In this document: positions 1 through 6,622 of the stretch, piece after piece | Position numbering within the stretch: the stretch's first letter is position 1 | Layout of the letters: each line of letters opens with the position of its first letter | The notes under the pieces: model-generated | Told to the model about the DNA's origin: nothing | The model's database searches: none | The model's input: only the letters and a program-made list of their open reading frames with translations | Program-made: the position numbers and the translations under genes | NCBI GenBank assembly: GCA_018058445.1 | Contig: JAGOZY010000035.1 | Coordinates: forward strand, 1 to 8,102 | Reading direction: 5' to 3' | DNA: 8,102 bases | DNA from: Negativicutes bacterium | GTDB taxonomy: Bacteria; Bacillota; Negativicutes; JAGOZY01

Positions 1-274
1 GCTTCCTGTAATACGACCGGCCATTTTTTCGTTAGGGATTATGAGCTTTATTAATTCTTGGAATGAATATTTTTGGCCACTATTAGTTCTAAATAGTAGA
101 GAAATGTATACATTGCCACTTGCGCTAAATTTATTTGCAAATGTGGAGGCAGGTACGGAATGGGGCCCATTGATGACTGTTGCGACGATTACTGCGCTGC
201 CGCCACTGGTTTGCTATTTATTTGCGCAAAAGCAGATTGTGAACACGTTTCTACATTCAGGAGTAAAAGGGTAG
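1..274 (+). CDS. Carbohydrate/glycerol-3-phosphate ABC transporter permease, C-terminal part (UgpE/MalG-like)
   Basis: This is the 3' end of a gene that begins upstream of the window; the reading frame is open from base 2. The visible 90 residues begin LPVIRPA, the stretch that in MalG/UgpE-type permeases lies just after the cytoplasmic EAA loop, so the loop contacting the ATPase is just outside the window. They continue with an SWNEYFWPLLVL membrane segment, an MYTLPLAL loop, a TEWGPLM motif, and a last hydrophobic helix ending in a short basic tail (SGVKG). Family members are about 270-300 residues, so roughly two thirds is missing. The TEW motif also occurs in E. coli UgpE, and the phosphate genes downstream favour glycerol-3-phosphate or a related phosphodiester. 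A plain sugar substrate cannot be excluded. The ATG at 41 lies inside the conserved domain and is not the start. The gene sits 13 nt before its ATPase. Confidence 0.9.
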   Translation, partial: LPVIRPAIFSLGIMSFINSWNEYFWPLLVLNSREMYTLPLALNLFANVEAGTEWGPLMTVATITALPPLVCYLFAQKQIVNTFLHSGVKG

Positions 275-287
275 GGGGAGCAAATAG

Positions 288-1388
288 ATGGGATTAAGAG
301 CAAAAGAAATTCGTCTTGAGGAAGTAGGCAAGTCTTATGGCGCAACTCAAGTTATTGAAAAATTAAATTTATCTTTGCCCGCAGGAAAACGTTCGATACT
401 TTTGGGGCCTTCGGGATGTGGGAAGAGCACTTTGCTTCGAATGATCGCTGGACTTGAATCGATTTCAGAAGGAACGCTGCATCTGGGGGATGTGATTGCT
501 AATCATTTGGAACCGGGGGAGCGCGAGGTAAGCATGGTATTTCAAAACTATGCTTTGTATCCTCATTTGACAGTCAAAAAGAATATCGTTTATGGGTTAC
601 AGAAAAGAAAAATTTCACCAGAGCGTAAAAGCGAACTTGTGGAGCAGGCACTAGAAATTCTTCGCTTAAAAAAGTATGAGGATCGCTATCCGCGGGAGTT
701 ATCGGGCGGGCAAAGACAACGGGTGGCACTGGCGAGAGCACTTGTCAAAGAAGCGCCTTTCTTTTTGCTAGATGAGCCGCTTTCCAATTTGGATGCTCAG
801 CTTCGTACTCATGCTCGAATGGAGTTGGTAAAGCTACATGAGCAAATGCAATCGACGATGGTCTATGTCACTCATGATCAGATTGAAGCGATGACAGTCG
901 GTGAATTTATTGTGGTTCTTCAAGAGGGTAAAATTCAGCAGACTGGAACACCGGAAGAGATTTATCACAAACCGGCTAATTTATTTGTGGCTTCATTTAT
1001 TGGGAATCCATCAATGAATTTAATTTCTGCTCGCTGGGACGGTCAATTTTTGGAACTTGGGGGCCAGAAAAAACGGATTCCTCCAAAACTTGCAAAGAGC
1101 TTGGCGGGCTATGAGAATATACCATTAGTTTTAGGAGTTCGTGCTGAGAATATTCGATTGAAACGTAGTCTAGATGCTTCATCTGAAGAATCAATTTTTG
1201 TAGAAGTGAAGGGTCGCGAAAATTGGGGACAGCAGTGGATTTATCGAGCGGATTTAAATGCGGAGCCCTTATTGATCTCCGTTCCAGAGGATCATGAAGA
1301 GCTGCCTTTTGAGCGGCTTGAGTGGGTAATTGATTTTGAAAAAGTGCATGTTTTTTCTAAAAATGATGGAAAAAATCTTTTAAAGTGA
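288..1388 (+). CDS. ugpC: ABC transporter ATP-binding protein, UgpC/MsmK/MalK family
   Basis: This is the ATPase that powers the importer whose permease ends just upstream. It has 366 residues, the usual size for the UgpC/MsmK group. All nucleotide-binding motifs are intact: Walker A GPSGCGKST (40-48, Lys46), Q-loop Gln86 in MVFQNYALYPH, signature LSGGQ (138-142), Walker B with catalytic Glu163 in LLDEP, D-loop SNLD (166-169) and H-loop His196 in VTHDQ. Residues from about 240 to the end form the TOBE/OB regulatory domain typical of this family, with LGVRAENI as a recognisable strand. The start is supported by a GGGGGAG ribosome site at 274-280, 7 nt before the ATG. UgpC is the best guess from context. 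MsmK-like ATPases can serve several sugar importers, so the symbol is less sure than the family. Confidence 0.93.
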   Translation: MGLRAKEIRLEEVGKSYGATQVIEKLNLSLPAGKRSILLGPSGCGKSTLLRMIAGLESISEGTLHLGDVIANHLEPGEREVSMVFQNYALYPHLTVKKNIVYGLQKRKISPERKSELVEQALEILRLKKYEDRYPRELSGGQRQRVALARALVKEAPFFLLDEPLSNLDAQLRTHARMELVKLHEQMQSTMVYVTHDQIEAMTVGEFIVVLQEGKIQQTGTPEEIYHKPANLFVASFIGNPSMNLISARWDGQFLELGGQKKRIPPKLAKSLAGYENIPLVLGVRAENIRLKRSLDASSEESIFVEVKGRENWGQQWIYRADLNAEPLLISVPEDHEELPFERLEWVIDFEKVHVFSKNDGKNLLK

Positions 1389-1398
1389 GGGAAATAGA

Positions 1399-2217
1399 AT
1401 GATTAATGCAAAGCAATTGCCACTTATGGTGAGTACGATTCCATTTACTCCAGAGAGTCCACAGATCACAGAACTTCTGGAAAAAGGGTTTGGGTTAGAG
1501 ATTTTTTTAGATTGGCCTCAGTGGTGTGATGAATGGCAAATTGAAGAAAAAGTCCGAGCGTGGCGGAATACTTATGGCCCATTTCCGGTCTCTGTGCATG
1601 CAACAATGATCGAAGGCAGCGATCTAACTGCCCCGCAGGAATCACGAGTCTATGAACTAACGATGGCAGCTTATCATCGGGCAATTGAGTTTGCCGGACG
1701 GTTGGGAGCTCTTCATGTGGTGATTCATAGTCATGGACATCATACGATTGTCACAAATGAAAATCGTGAGCTATTTCAAAACCGGGTTAAGGAAGCTCTG
1801 CCGCTGCTGGTAAACTGGGCGGAGAAAGCGGGTACAGTCATCGTTGTTGAAAATATCGGTAGTCGTCATGAAGAAACTCTTTTGTTTGAGGAAAATGATT
1901 ATGTGAAGCTATTTTCTGAGGTGGAGGGTATCCAATCACTGATTGATATCGGGCACGGACATTTAAATCAATGGAATCTGCCAGATGTAATCGAAAGACT
2001 GAAAAATGACATAGTTAGTTTTCATGTTCACGATAATTATGGTGAGAAGGATGAGCATAATTCGATGGGTAATGGCAGTGTTGATTGGGGGACTCTGTTA
2101 CCTAAGTTACTTTCGCCAGTTTGCTTAGCTTCTCTTGTGATCGAATATGATTCGGAAGTGACTGCTGATTTTGCGCAAAACTATTCAATCTTTCAGTCGC
2201 TGATTCGTACTTTTTAA
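1399..2217 (+). CDS. TIM-barrel metalloenzyme of the sugar-phosphate isomerase / AP-endonuclease-2 family
   Basis: The protein has 272 residues, about the family's usual length. Motifs along the barrel are SVHAT (His67), VVIHSHG (His110), VVENIG (Glu151), IDIGHGH (Asp183, His186), FHVHDN (His209), KDEH (Asp218, His220), GNGSVDW (225-230) and VIEYD (Glu249). These fit, in order and spacing, the nine ligands of the trinuclear zinc site of endonuclease IV; sugar isomerases of this fold usually need only one metal. The reaction is not known from sequence. A phosphodiesterase or other hydrolase acting on what the importer brings in, in the place UgpQ holds in other ugp operons, is an inference. 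An isomerase or epimerase is the default database-style call. The gene starts 10 nt after the ATPase, and its ribosome site (GTGAGGG, 1385-1391) overlaps the ATPase stop codon, so translation is probably coupled. It is the last gene of the operon. Confidence 0.85.
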   Translation: MINAKQLPLMVSTIPFTPESPQITELLEKGFGLEIFLDWPQWCDEWQIEEKVRAWRNTYGPFPVSVHATMIEGSDLTAPQESRVYELTMAAYHRAIEFAGRLGALHVVIHSHGHHTIVTNENRELFQNRVKEALPLLVNWAEKAGTVIVVENIGSRHEETLLFEENDYVKLFSEVEGIQSLIDIGHGHLNQWNLPDVIERLKNDIVSFHVHDNYGEKDEHNSMGNGSVDWGTLLPKLLSPVCLASLVIEYDSEVTADFAQNYSIFQSLIRTF

Positions 2218-2262
2218 GAAGAGTAAAATGAATAATTCGATAGCGGTGAATTTAGTTCGATA

Positions 2263-2306
2263 AAAAATCTTCACATTTATTCGGAGGAATAAGTGTGAAG
2301 ATTTTT
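2263..2306. terminator. Strong intrinsic terminator, probably bidirectional
   Basis: A 20-bp stem pairs 2263-2282 with 2287-2306 around a GGAG loop. The only non-Watson-Crick pair is one T-G (G-U in RNA) at 2276/2293. The right arm ends in ATTTTTATTTTAAT, which serves as the U-tract on the + strand. The left arm begins with six A, which gives a U-tract on the - strand, so it could stop transcription from both sides. It lies 45 nt after the TIM-barrel gene and separates the ABC operon from the phosphate operon. Confidence 0.92.
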
Positions 2307-2533
2307 ATTTTAATATCGGAAAGATATTTTATTCTGCAAGGTAGATCGATGATTCATTTGGATTTATGTAATTTCTAATGAGTGAAAGTATGAGAAAAAG
2401 GGAACCTAAAAGAGTTGGAAAACTTTTCAATAACCTAGGTTTTTCAGGGGTCATAAGAATCGATAGAAAATTCTGTCAAAAAATTAGGCAGAAAAATGTC
2501 AAAAAGTATCGAAAAAGAGAACATCTTCCTTGG
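2307..2533. other. Noncoding A-rich control region upstream of the phosphate operon
   Basis: This is about 230 nt between the terminator and the operon promoter. I see no gene I can support. It contains a perfect 10-bp palindrome AACCTAGGTT (2432-2441), a repeated TGTCAAAAA motif (2474-2505), and runs of A that could act as an UP-like element or bend the DNA. A 78-codon open frame crosses it (2378-2614), but this has no ribosome site, is unusually rich in Lys/Arg, and contains the promoter within its 3' part. Confidence 0.6.
2465..2505. repeat. Two direct copies of AGAAAA-n-TGTCAAAAA upstream of the promoter
   Basis: TGTCAAAAA occurs at 2474-2482 and again at 2497-2505, 23 nt apart (about two helical turns). 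Each copy is preceded by AGAAAA. They lie about 65-95 nt before the predicted transcription start, a position suited to an activator or a curved upstream element. On the opposite strand each copy reads TTTTTGACA, which contains a -35-like TTGACA and also loosely resembles a PhoP-type TTnACA half-site. The 23-nt period does not match the 11-nt period of a classical Bacillus Pho box. Chance in A-rich DNA is possible. Confidence 0.4.
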
Positions 2534-2562
2534 TTGTCATCTCGTATTTCTGGTGCTATAGT
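2534..2562 (+). promoter_or_regulatory. Sigma-A type promoter with extended -10 for the phosphate operon
   Basis: The -35 box is TTGTCA (2534-2539) and the -10 box is TATAGT (2557-2562), with the optimal 17-nt spacer. A TG one base before the -10 (2554-2555) makes an extended -10. Each box matches consensus at five of six positions. The predicted start is near 2569, giving a leader of about 65 nt before the DUF47 gene. It is the only convincing + strand promoter seen between the terminator and the next gene. Confidence 0.75.
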
Positions 2563-2621
2563 AGAAGTGTATTGTAATCACGATGAAGCAATTTGGTCAC
2601 ATCAAAATCTATAGTTAAGAT

Positions 2622-2628
2622 AGGGGGA
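2622..2628 (+). promoter_or_regulatory. Ribosome binding site that fixes the DUF47 gene start
   Basis: AGGGGGA lies 6 nt before the ATG at 2635. An in-frame TTG at 2593 would add 14 residues not expected in the family and has no comparable site, so 2635 is chosen. Confidence 0.8.
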
Positions 2629-2634
2629 CGCCAA

Positions 2635-3261
2635 ATGTTTCGGCTAAAGCCGAGGGAAGACAAGTTTTTTGTATTGTTCTCCAAAAACAGTCGTTTGGTG
2701 GAAGAAGTAACTCGATGTCTTTGCAGCGCTTTGGATGATACGGAGAATTTAGCTGCAATTTTAGAACGAGCCAGTAGTTTTGAGCAACAGGCCGATGTAC
2801 TTCATGATGAAATTGTAGATGAATTGAAAAAAACCTTTATTACTCCATTGGATCGTGAAGATCTATATGCTCTTGCTAATATGCTGGATGATCTTGCGGA
2901 TCGTGTTCAGGGTATTGTCGAGCGGATGTATGTCTATCGGGCAGATCAACCGTCTCCTGTTGCCATGAAATTGGCTGTTCTTATCGAAAAATCAGCAGGT
3001 TCTTTGGTTCAAATTTTCGATATGATCAGTAATGTGCAAGGAAATCAAAAAGAGCTTCTTGCAGAGGTGCGGACTATCGTAGAGCGTGAGAACGAGGGCG
3101 ATCGTTTGTATCGAGAAGGAATGGCCCAGCTTTTTTCAGAATGTGATAATCCAGTAGAGATTATTAAATGGAAAGAGATTCTAGAACATATGGAAGATGC
3201 TCTGGACCATTGTGAAAAAATTGGCGATGTCATTCGTGGTGTGGTTATGAAGTATGCATGA
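2635..3261 (+). CDS. ykaA: DUF47 / PhoU-like Pit accessory protein (YkaA type)
   Basis: This is a cytoplasmic, mostly helical protein of 208 residues, close to the size of Bacillus YkaA, whose gene also precedes pit. Family hallmarks are visible: an EQQAD segment (50-54), FITPLDRED (68-76), LDDLAD (84-89), and a C-terminal helix with EHMEDALDHCEKIGD. The repeated acidic E/DxxxD pattern is the one that binds metal clusters in PhoU relatives. DUF47 proteins are thought to modulate Pit-type phosphate transport; the exact mechanism is not settled. It is the first gene after the promoter, and its last 8 nt overlap the start of pit, which implies coupled translation and a shared role. Confidence 0.92.
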   Translation: MFRLKPREDKFFVLFSKNSRLVEEVTRCLCSALDDTENLAAILERASSFEQQADVLHDEIVDELKKTFITPLDREDLYALANMLDDLADRVQGIVERMYVYRADQPSPVAMKLAVLIEKSAGSLVQIFDMISNVQGNQKELLAEVRTIVERENEGDRLYREGMAQLFSECDNPVEIIKWKEILEHMEDALDHCEKIGDVIRGVVMKYA

Positions 3262-4252
3262 TGCAGCGTTTTTATTTGTTGTCGCAGTTGTTATTTGCGC
3301 TTTAGCTTTTGATTTTATTAATGGATTTCATGATACAGCAAATGCAATTGCTACTTCAGTAACAACAAGGGCGATTCGACCTGGGGTTGCCATTATGATG
3401 GCAGCGACTTTAAATTTTTTAGGGGCTCTTTATAGCACGGGGGTTGCTAAAACAATCGGTGGCGATATTGTCAGTTCCCCTGAAATGGTGAATCAAGAGG
3501 TTATTTTGGCTGCTTTGTTGGGAGCCATTTTTTGGAATTTGGTAACTTGGAAGATCGGAATTCCGAGCTCGTCTTCTCACGCTTTGATTGGCGGTTTGGT
3601 GGGTTCTGCACTTATGTTTAATGGTTTTTCAGCGTTAAATCCGTCCGGAATTTTAAAAATTCTGGCTTCGTTGGTACTTTCACCGATTGCTGCGTTGGTC
3701 GGTGGTTGTACGATTATGATTGCTCTTTTGTGGATTTTTGGCCGGATGGCCCCAAGTCTCCTTAATGAGAAGTTTAAAAAGATGCAAATCTTGTCGGCAG
3801 CGACGATGTCTTTTTCTCATGGTGCAAATGATGCACAAAAAGCGATGGGAATCATTACTTTGGCGCTTTTAAGTGGTGGATATATTCCGACCTTAGATGT
3901 TCCTCTGTGGGTAAAACTTTCCGCAGCAATTGCGATGGGACTTGGAACTGCAATGGGTGGCTGGAAGATCATCCGAACGATGGGTGGAAAAATCTTTAAG
4001 CTTGAGCCAATTAGTGGTTTTGCTGCGGATCTGAATTCATCTTTGGTAATCTTTGCCGCAACGCTTCTTCATTTACCAGTAAGTACGACTCATGTTGTTT
4101 CGGGTTCGATTATGGGAGTTGGGGTAGCTAAGCGGGTAAAAGCAGTGCGATGGAGTACGGCTCAGCAGATGCTCATGGCGTGGGTGCTTACTATTCCAAT
4201 TTCAGCAATTGTGTCGGCACTTTGTTATCAGATCATTGTTTGGATTTTCTAA
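3254..4252 (+). CDS. pit: Low-affinity inorganic phosphate permease, PiT family (PHO4)
   Basis: This integral membrane transporter imports phosphate, in bacteria usually as a metal-phosphate complex with protons. It has 332 residues, matching the short Bacillus-type Pit (about 333) rather than the roughly 500-residue E. coli form. The inverted-duplication signature is present twice: FINGFHDTANAIATS near residues 21-35 and SHGANDAQKAMG at 188-199. Other conserved parts are the IPSSSSHALIGGLVGS loop in the first half and LPVSTTHVVSGSIMGVG in the second. Long hydrophobic segments run through the whole protein. The ATG lies inside the end of the DUF47 gene (8-nt overlap) with only a weak G-rich ribosome site, so translation is likely coupled. 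An internal frameshift or truncation is not seen. Confidence 0.96.
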   Translation: MHDAAFLFVVAVVICALAFDFINGFHDTANAIATSVTTRAIRPGVAIMMAATLNFLGALYSTGVAKTIGGDIVSSPEMVNQEVILAALLGAIFWNLVTWKIGIPSSSSHALIGGLVGSALMFNGFSALNPSGILKILASLVLSPIAALVGGCTIMIALLWIFGRMAPSLLNEKFKKMQILSAATMSFSHGANDAQKAMGIITLALLSGGYIPTLDVPLWVKLSAAIAMGLGTAMGGWKIIRTMGGKIFKLEPISGFAADLNSSLVIFAATLLHLPVSTTHVVSGSIMGVGVAKRVKAVRWSTAQQMLMAWVLTIPISAIVSALCYQIIVWIF

Positions 4253-4263
4253 TGGGTGGGTAA

Positions 4264-4270
4264 AGCGAGG
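4264..4270 (+). promoter_or_regulatory. Ribosome binding site supporting the kinase start at 4278
   Basis: AGCGAGG lies 7 nt before ATG 4278. The frame is open further upstream to a TTG at 4209, inside pit, but the TGS domain begins right after 4278. Confidence 0.65.
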
Positions 4271-4277
4271 GTGTAGA

Positions 4278-5927
4278 ATGGGAAATGTAACTGGATTTAT
4301 TCGACTGGTTTTGCCGGATGGACAGGAAGTGAGTGGTCCAACTGGAAGTTCTCTGATCGATTTAGTTCCTGATATTCCTCAGGATGTTCTTGCGGCTCAA
4401 GTGGATGGCGAGACCGTTCATCTGCGTAAAAAGATTTGGGAAAATGGTCGGCTGAATTGGCTGACTTTATCGTCGGAGGCAGGGGCTCGCGTATATCAGC
4501 GAAGCCTTTGTCTTCTTTTGTTTACTGCGGTAGAAGAGCTTTTCCCTGGGGGTGAGGTTCGAATTCAGCATTCCCTTTCGAAAGGCTTTTTTGGGGAGCT
4601 CAAAATTGGTCGTCCGGTCGGAACTGAAGACTGGGAGCTTCTAAATAAAAAGATGCGAGAAATCGTTCAGGAAAATCGACCGATTCTTCCTCATAAAATT
4701 TTGGCTTCGAAAGGAGCTAAGGTCTTTGAAAAGAAAGGGCAATTTGAGAAGGCGGAGCTTTTAAAGCAGCTGGGAAATCAAGAAATTGTACTTTATCGAT
4801 GCAATAAGACCCTCGATTATCTGTATGGGCCGACGGTTTATGCAACGGGTTTGCTTGAGCTTTTTGCGTTACATTCGTTATCGCCGGGATTTTTGCTCAG
4901 TTTTCCTTTGATTGATAATCCAACTAAGCTCCCTGACTATGTGCCTCAGCCGAAGCTTGCGAAAGTGTTTCGTGAGGCCGAGTCGTGGGCTGATGTGTTG
5001 GATTGTCGCTTTGTATCGAATTTGAACGATCATATCGAAGAGGGGAAATTTGCAGAGCTAGTGACGGTATCGGAGGCTTTTCATATTCGTAAGTTGGTTC
5101 ATTTGGCGGATCAAGTGGCTCAGCGTCCGAAGTCTCATCGATTGATTTGTATTGCTGGCCCGTCTTCATCGGGAAAGACAACTTTTGCTGAGCGGCTTAA
5201 GGTGTTCTTGGAGGTAAATGGGCTTAAACCAGTGATGATTTCAGTGGATGATTATTTTAAAGATCGAGAACACACACCGAAGAAGCCGGATGGAACGTAT
5301 GATTTTGAGCATTTAGAAGCGATTGATCTGGAACTTTTTAATGAGCATGTTAGACTATTGTTACAGGGTGAGCCAGTGGAACTTCCGCGCTTTAATTTTG
5401 TCGAAGGAGTTCGTGGGGCTTCTGGAAAAATCACTCAGGTAGGAAAGCTTCAGCCGATCATCATTGAGGGGATTCACGGCTTGAATGAGAAGCTGACGGC
5501 GGAGATCCCTCGGGGTGAAAAATTCAAAATTTATATTAGTGCGCTGACTCAGCTTGCGCTGGATAATCATAATCGAATTTCGACTACGGATGCGCGCTTG
5601 CTGCGTCGATTAGTAAGGGATCATCAATATCGCGGGGCAACTGCGGAGCGGACGCTGGAGATGTGGGCTTCGGTCCGGGCAGGGGAAGAGGAATTTATTT
5701 TCCCTTATCAGGAAGAAGCGGATATTATGTTTAATTCTGCTTTGATTTATGAACTTGCGGTGCTTAAGAAGTGGGCGGAGCCGCTTTTACGCTCTGTGGA
5801 AGAAGACTCGCCGGTGATCGGTGAAGCTAAAAAATTGCTTAGATTTTTAGAATATTTTTATGAGGCGGACTCCAAGGCAATTCCTGAGATGTCGATACTT
5901 AGAGAATTTATTGGGCCTCGTGAGTAA
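4278..5927 (+). CDS. Nucleoside kinase: TGS/ThrRS editing-like N-terminus fused to a uridine kinase (PRK/UK) domain
   Basis: The protein has 549 residues, the usual size of this fusion family in Clostridia, Thermotogae and spirochaetes. Residues about 6-60 form a TGS domain. Residues about 65-230 resemble the editing domain of threonyl-tRNA synthetase (VEELFPG at 85-91, LYGPTV at 182-187, then PGFLLSFP). The four catalytic/metal positions expected there (HxxxH and CxxxH) read Arg75, Leu79, Leu182 and Thr186, so editing is very unlikely. The C-terminal kinase has Walker A GPSSSGKT (294-301, Lys300), DDYF (324-327), EGIHG (397-401) and a lid with RRLVRDHQYRG. It should phosphorylate a uridine-like nucleoside or another small alcohol with NTP; the true substrate is unproven. 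It begins 25 nt after pit and lies 20 nt before phoU, which suggests co-transcription with the phosphate genes. Confidence 0.9.
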   Translation: MGNVTGFIRLVLPDGQEVSGPTGSSLIDLVPDIPQDVLAAQVDGETVHLRKKIWENGRLNWLTLSSEAGARVYQRSLCLLLFTAVEELFPGGEVRIQHSLSKGFFGELKIGRPVGTEDWELLNKKMREIVQENRPILPHKILASKGAKVFEKKGQFEKAELLKQLGNQEIVLYRCNKTLDYLYGPTVYATGLLELFALHSLSPGFLLSFPLIDNPTKLPDYVPQPKLAKVFREAESWADVLDCRFVSNLNDHIEEGKFAELVTVSEAFHIRKLVHLADQVAQRPKSHRLICIAGPSSSGKTTFAERLKVFLEVNGLKPVMISVDDYFKDREHTPKKPDGTYDFEHLEAIDLELFNEHVRLLLQGEPVELPRFNFVEGVRGASGKITQVGKLQPIIIEGIHGLNEKLTAEIPRGEKFKIYISALTQLALDNHNRISTTDARLLRRLVRDHQYRGATAERTLEMWASVRAGEEEFIFPYQEEADIMFNSALIYELAVLKKWAEPLLRSVEEDSPVIGEAKKLLRFLEYFYEADSKAIPEMSILREFIGPRE

Positions 5928-5947
5928 TTAGTTTTGGAGGAGAGTTT

Positions 5948-6619
5948 ATGAGATCCCGAGAAAATTTTGATCAAGATCTAAATCAAATTAGGTCGTTGAT
6001 TGTGCATATGGGGAGAATTGATTGCTTGGCGATCGAAGGAGCCATCAAGGTGCTGGTAGACGAGTCTTATGGATTGATCAATGAGGTGCGAGATCAGGAA
6101 AAGCAAGTAGATCTTGACTATGAAAAGCTTGATGAAATTGCGATTCGTACGATTGCTTTGCACCAGCCGATTGCGAGCGATTTGCGCTTAATTATTGCTA
6201 GTGTGAAGATTGCATCCGAACTTGAGCGAGTCGGGGACTATGCCAATAACATCGTGAGAACGATTAAACGGTCTCGAAAAGAAAAAGATGCAATCATGCC
6301 GGAAGCGGTGAAGGTAAAAATAAGCGAATTGGCGGATGAATCGCTACGGGTGCTTCGAAAGTCGATTGAAGTGTATGGGAATCTGGAAGTGGAATCTCTT
6401 CAGGAGCTTGCTTGCGCACCGGATGCGGTGGGAAAGCTCAAGAAGCAGATGGAAGATGAAGTCGCGATCTGGGCGGCTCAGGATCTCAATTCCGCGCAAA
6501 GTGCGCTTCGTATTTATAAGATTGGTCGGTATCTCGAGCGAGTAGTTGACCGCTCGGCGAATATTTCGGAGTGGATCTGGTATCAGGTATATGGGACGCG
6601 GATGCGTCGTGGGGAATAG
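5948..6619 (+). CDS. phoU: Phosphate signalling protein PhoU
   Basis: This 223-residue all-helical cytoplasmic protein has the typical two-repeat PhoU layout. The first repeat carries ELERVGDYANNIVR (91-104), the second GRYLERVVDRSANISEW (193-209). Both give the ERxxD metal-binding pattern (93-97 and 197-201). The segment HQPIASDLRLIIASVKIA (72-89) is also characteristic. PhoU normally restrains phosphate uptake and Pho signalling together with the Pst transporter and a PhoR-type kinase; no pst or phoR gene is in view. Here it shares an operon with Pit, so it may act on Pit or on a remote Pst. The start is fixed by a GGAGGAGAG ribosome site (5936-5944) close before the ATG. An open frame at 6336-6545 is only a shadow of this gene. 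Confidence 0.95.
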   Translation: MRSRENFDQDLNQIRSLIVHMGRIDCLAIEGAIKVLVDESYGLINEVRDQEKQVDLDYEKLDEIAIRTIALHQPIASDLRLIIASVKIASELERVGDYANNIVRTIKRSRKEKDAIMPEAVKVKISELADESLRVLRKSIEVYGNLEVESLQELACAPDAVGKLKKQMEDEVAIWAAQDLNSAQSALRIYKIGRYLERVVDRSANISEWIWYQVYGTRMRRGE

Positions 6620-6622
6620 AAC

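Noticed and set aside
997..1194. Minus-strand open frames, of which this is one example (others lie at 1466-1684, 3045-3233, 4924-5181, 5252-5570, 5978-6163, 7230-7451 and 7830-8021)
   Set aside because: Each lies antisense to a well-supported gene with intact conserved motifs, and none encodes a recognisable family.
2228..2263. 11-residue open frame between the TIM-barrel stop and the terminator
   Set aside because: It is very short, has only a weak AAGAG upstream, and its stop runs into the hairpin. Nothing distinguishes it from chance.
2440..2510. Classical PhoP (Pho) box upstream of the phosphate operon
   Set aside because: TTGACA-like half-sites occur on the - strand, but only two and 23 nt apart, not several at an 11-nt period. 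It is kept only as a possible operator, not called a Pho box.
2378..2614. 78-codon open frame on the + strand in the intergenic region
   Set aside because: It has no ribosome site before the ATG and a composition dominated by Lys/Arg that mirrors A-rich DNA. The best promoter of the region (2534-2562) lies inside it, and I recognise no family.
2593..2634. Longer form of the DUF47 protein starting at TTG 2593
   Set aside because: The extra 14 residues are not family-like and there is no good ribosome site. ATG 2635 has AGGGGGA at proper spacing.
2569..2634. Riboswitch or attenuator in the leader of the phosphate operon
   Set aside because: The leader is about 65 nt and I find only 4-bp stems (for example CTAT/ATAG near 2611-2625), with no terminator hairpin or known aptamer pattern.
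4209..4277. Longer form of the kinase starting at TTG 4209 inside pit
   Set aside because: The upstream residues are just pit read in another frame. The TGS domain begins just after ATG 4278.
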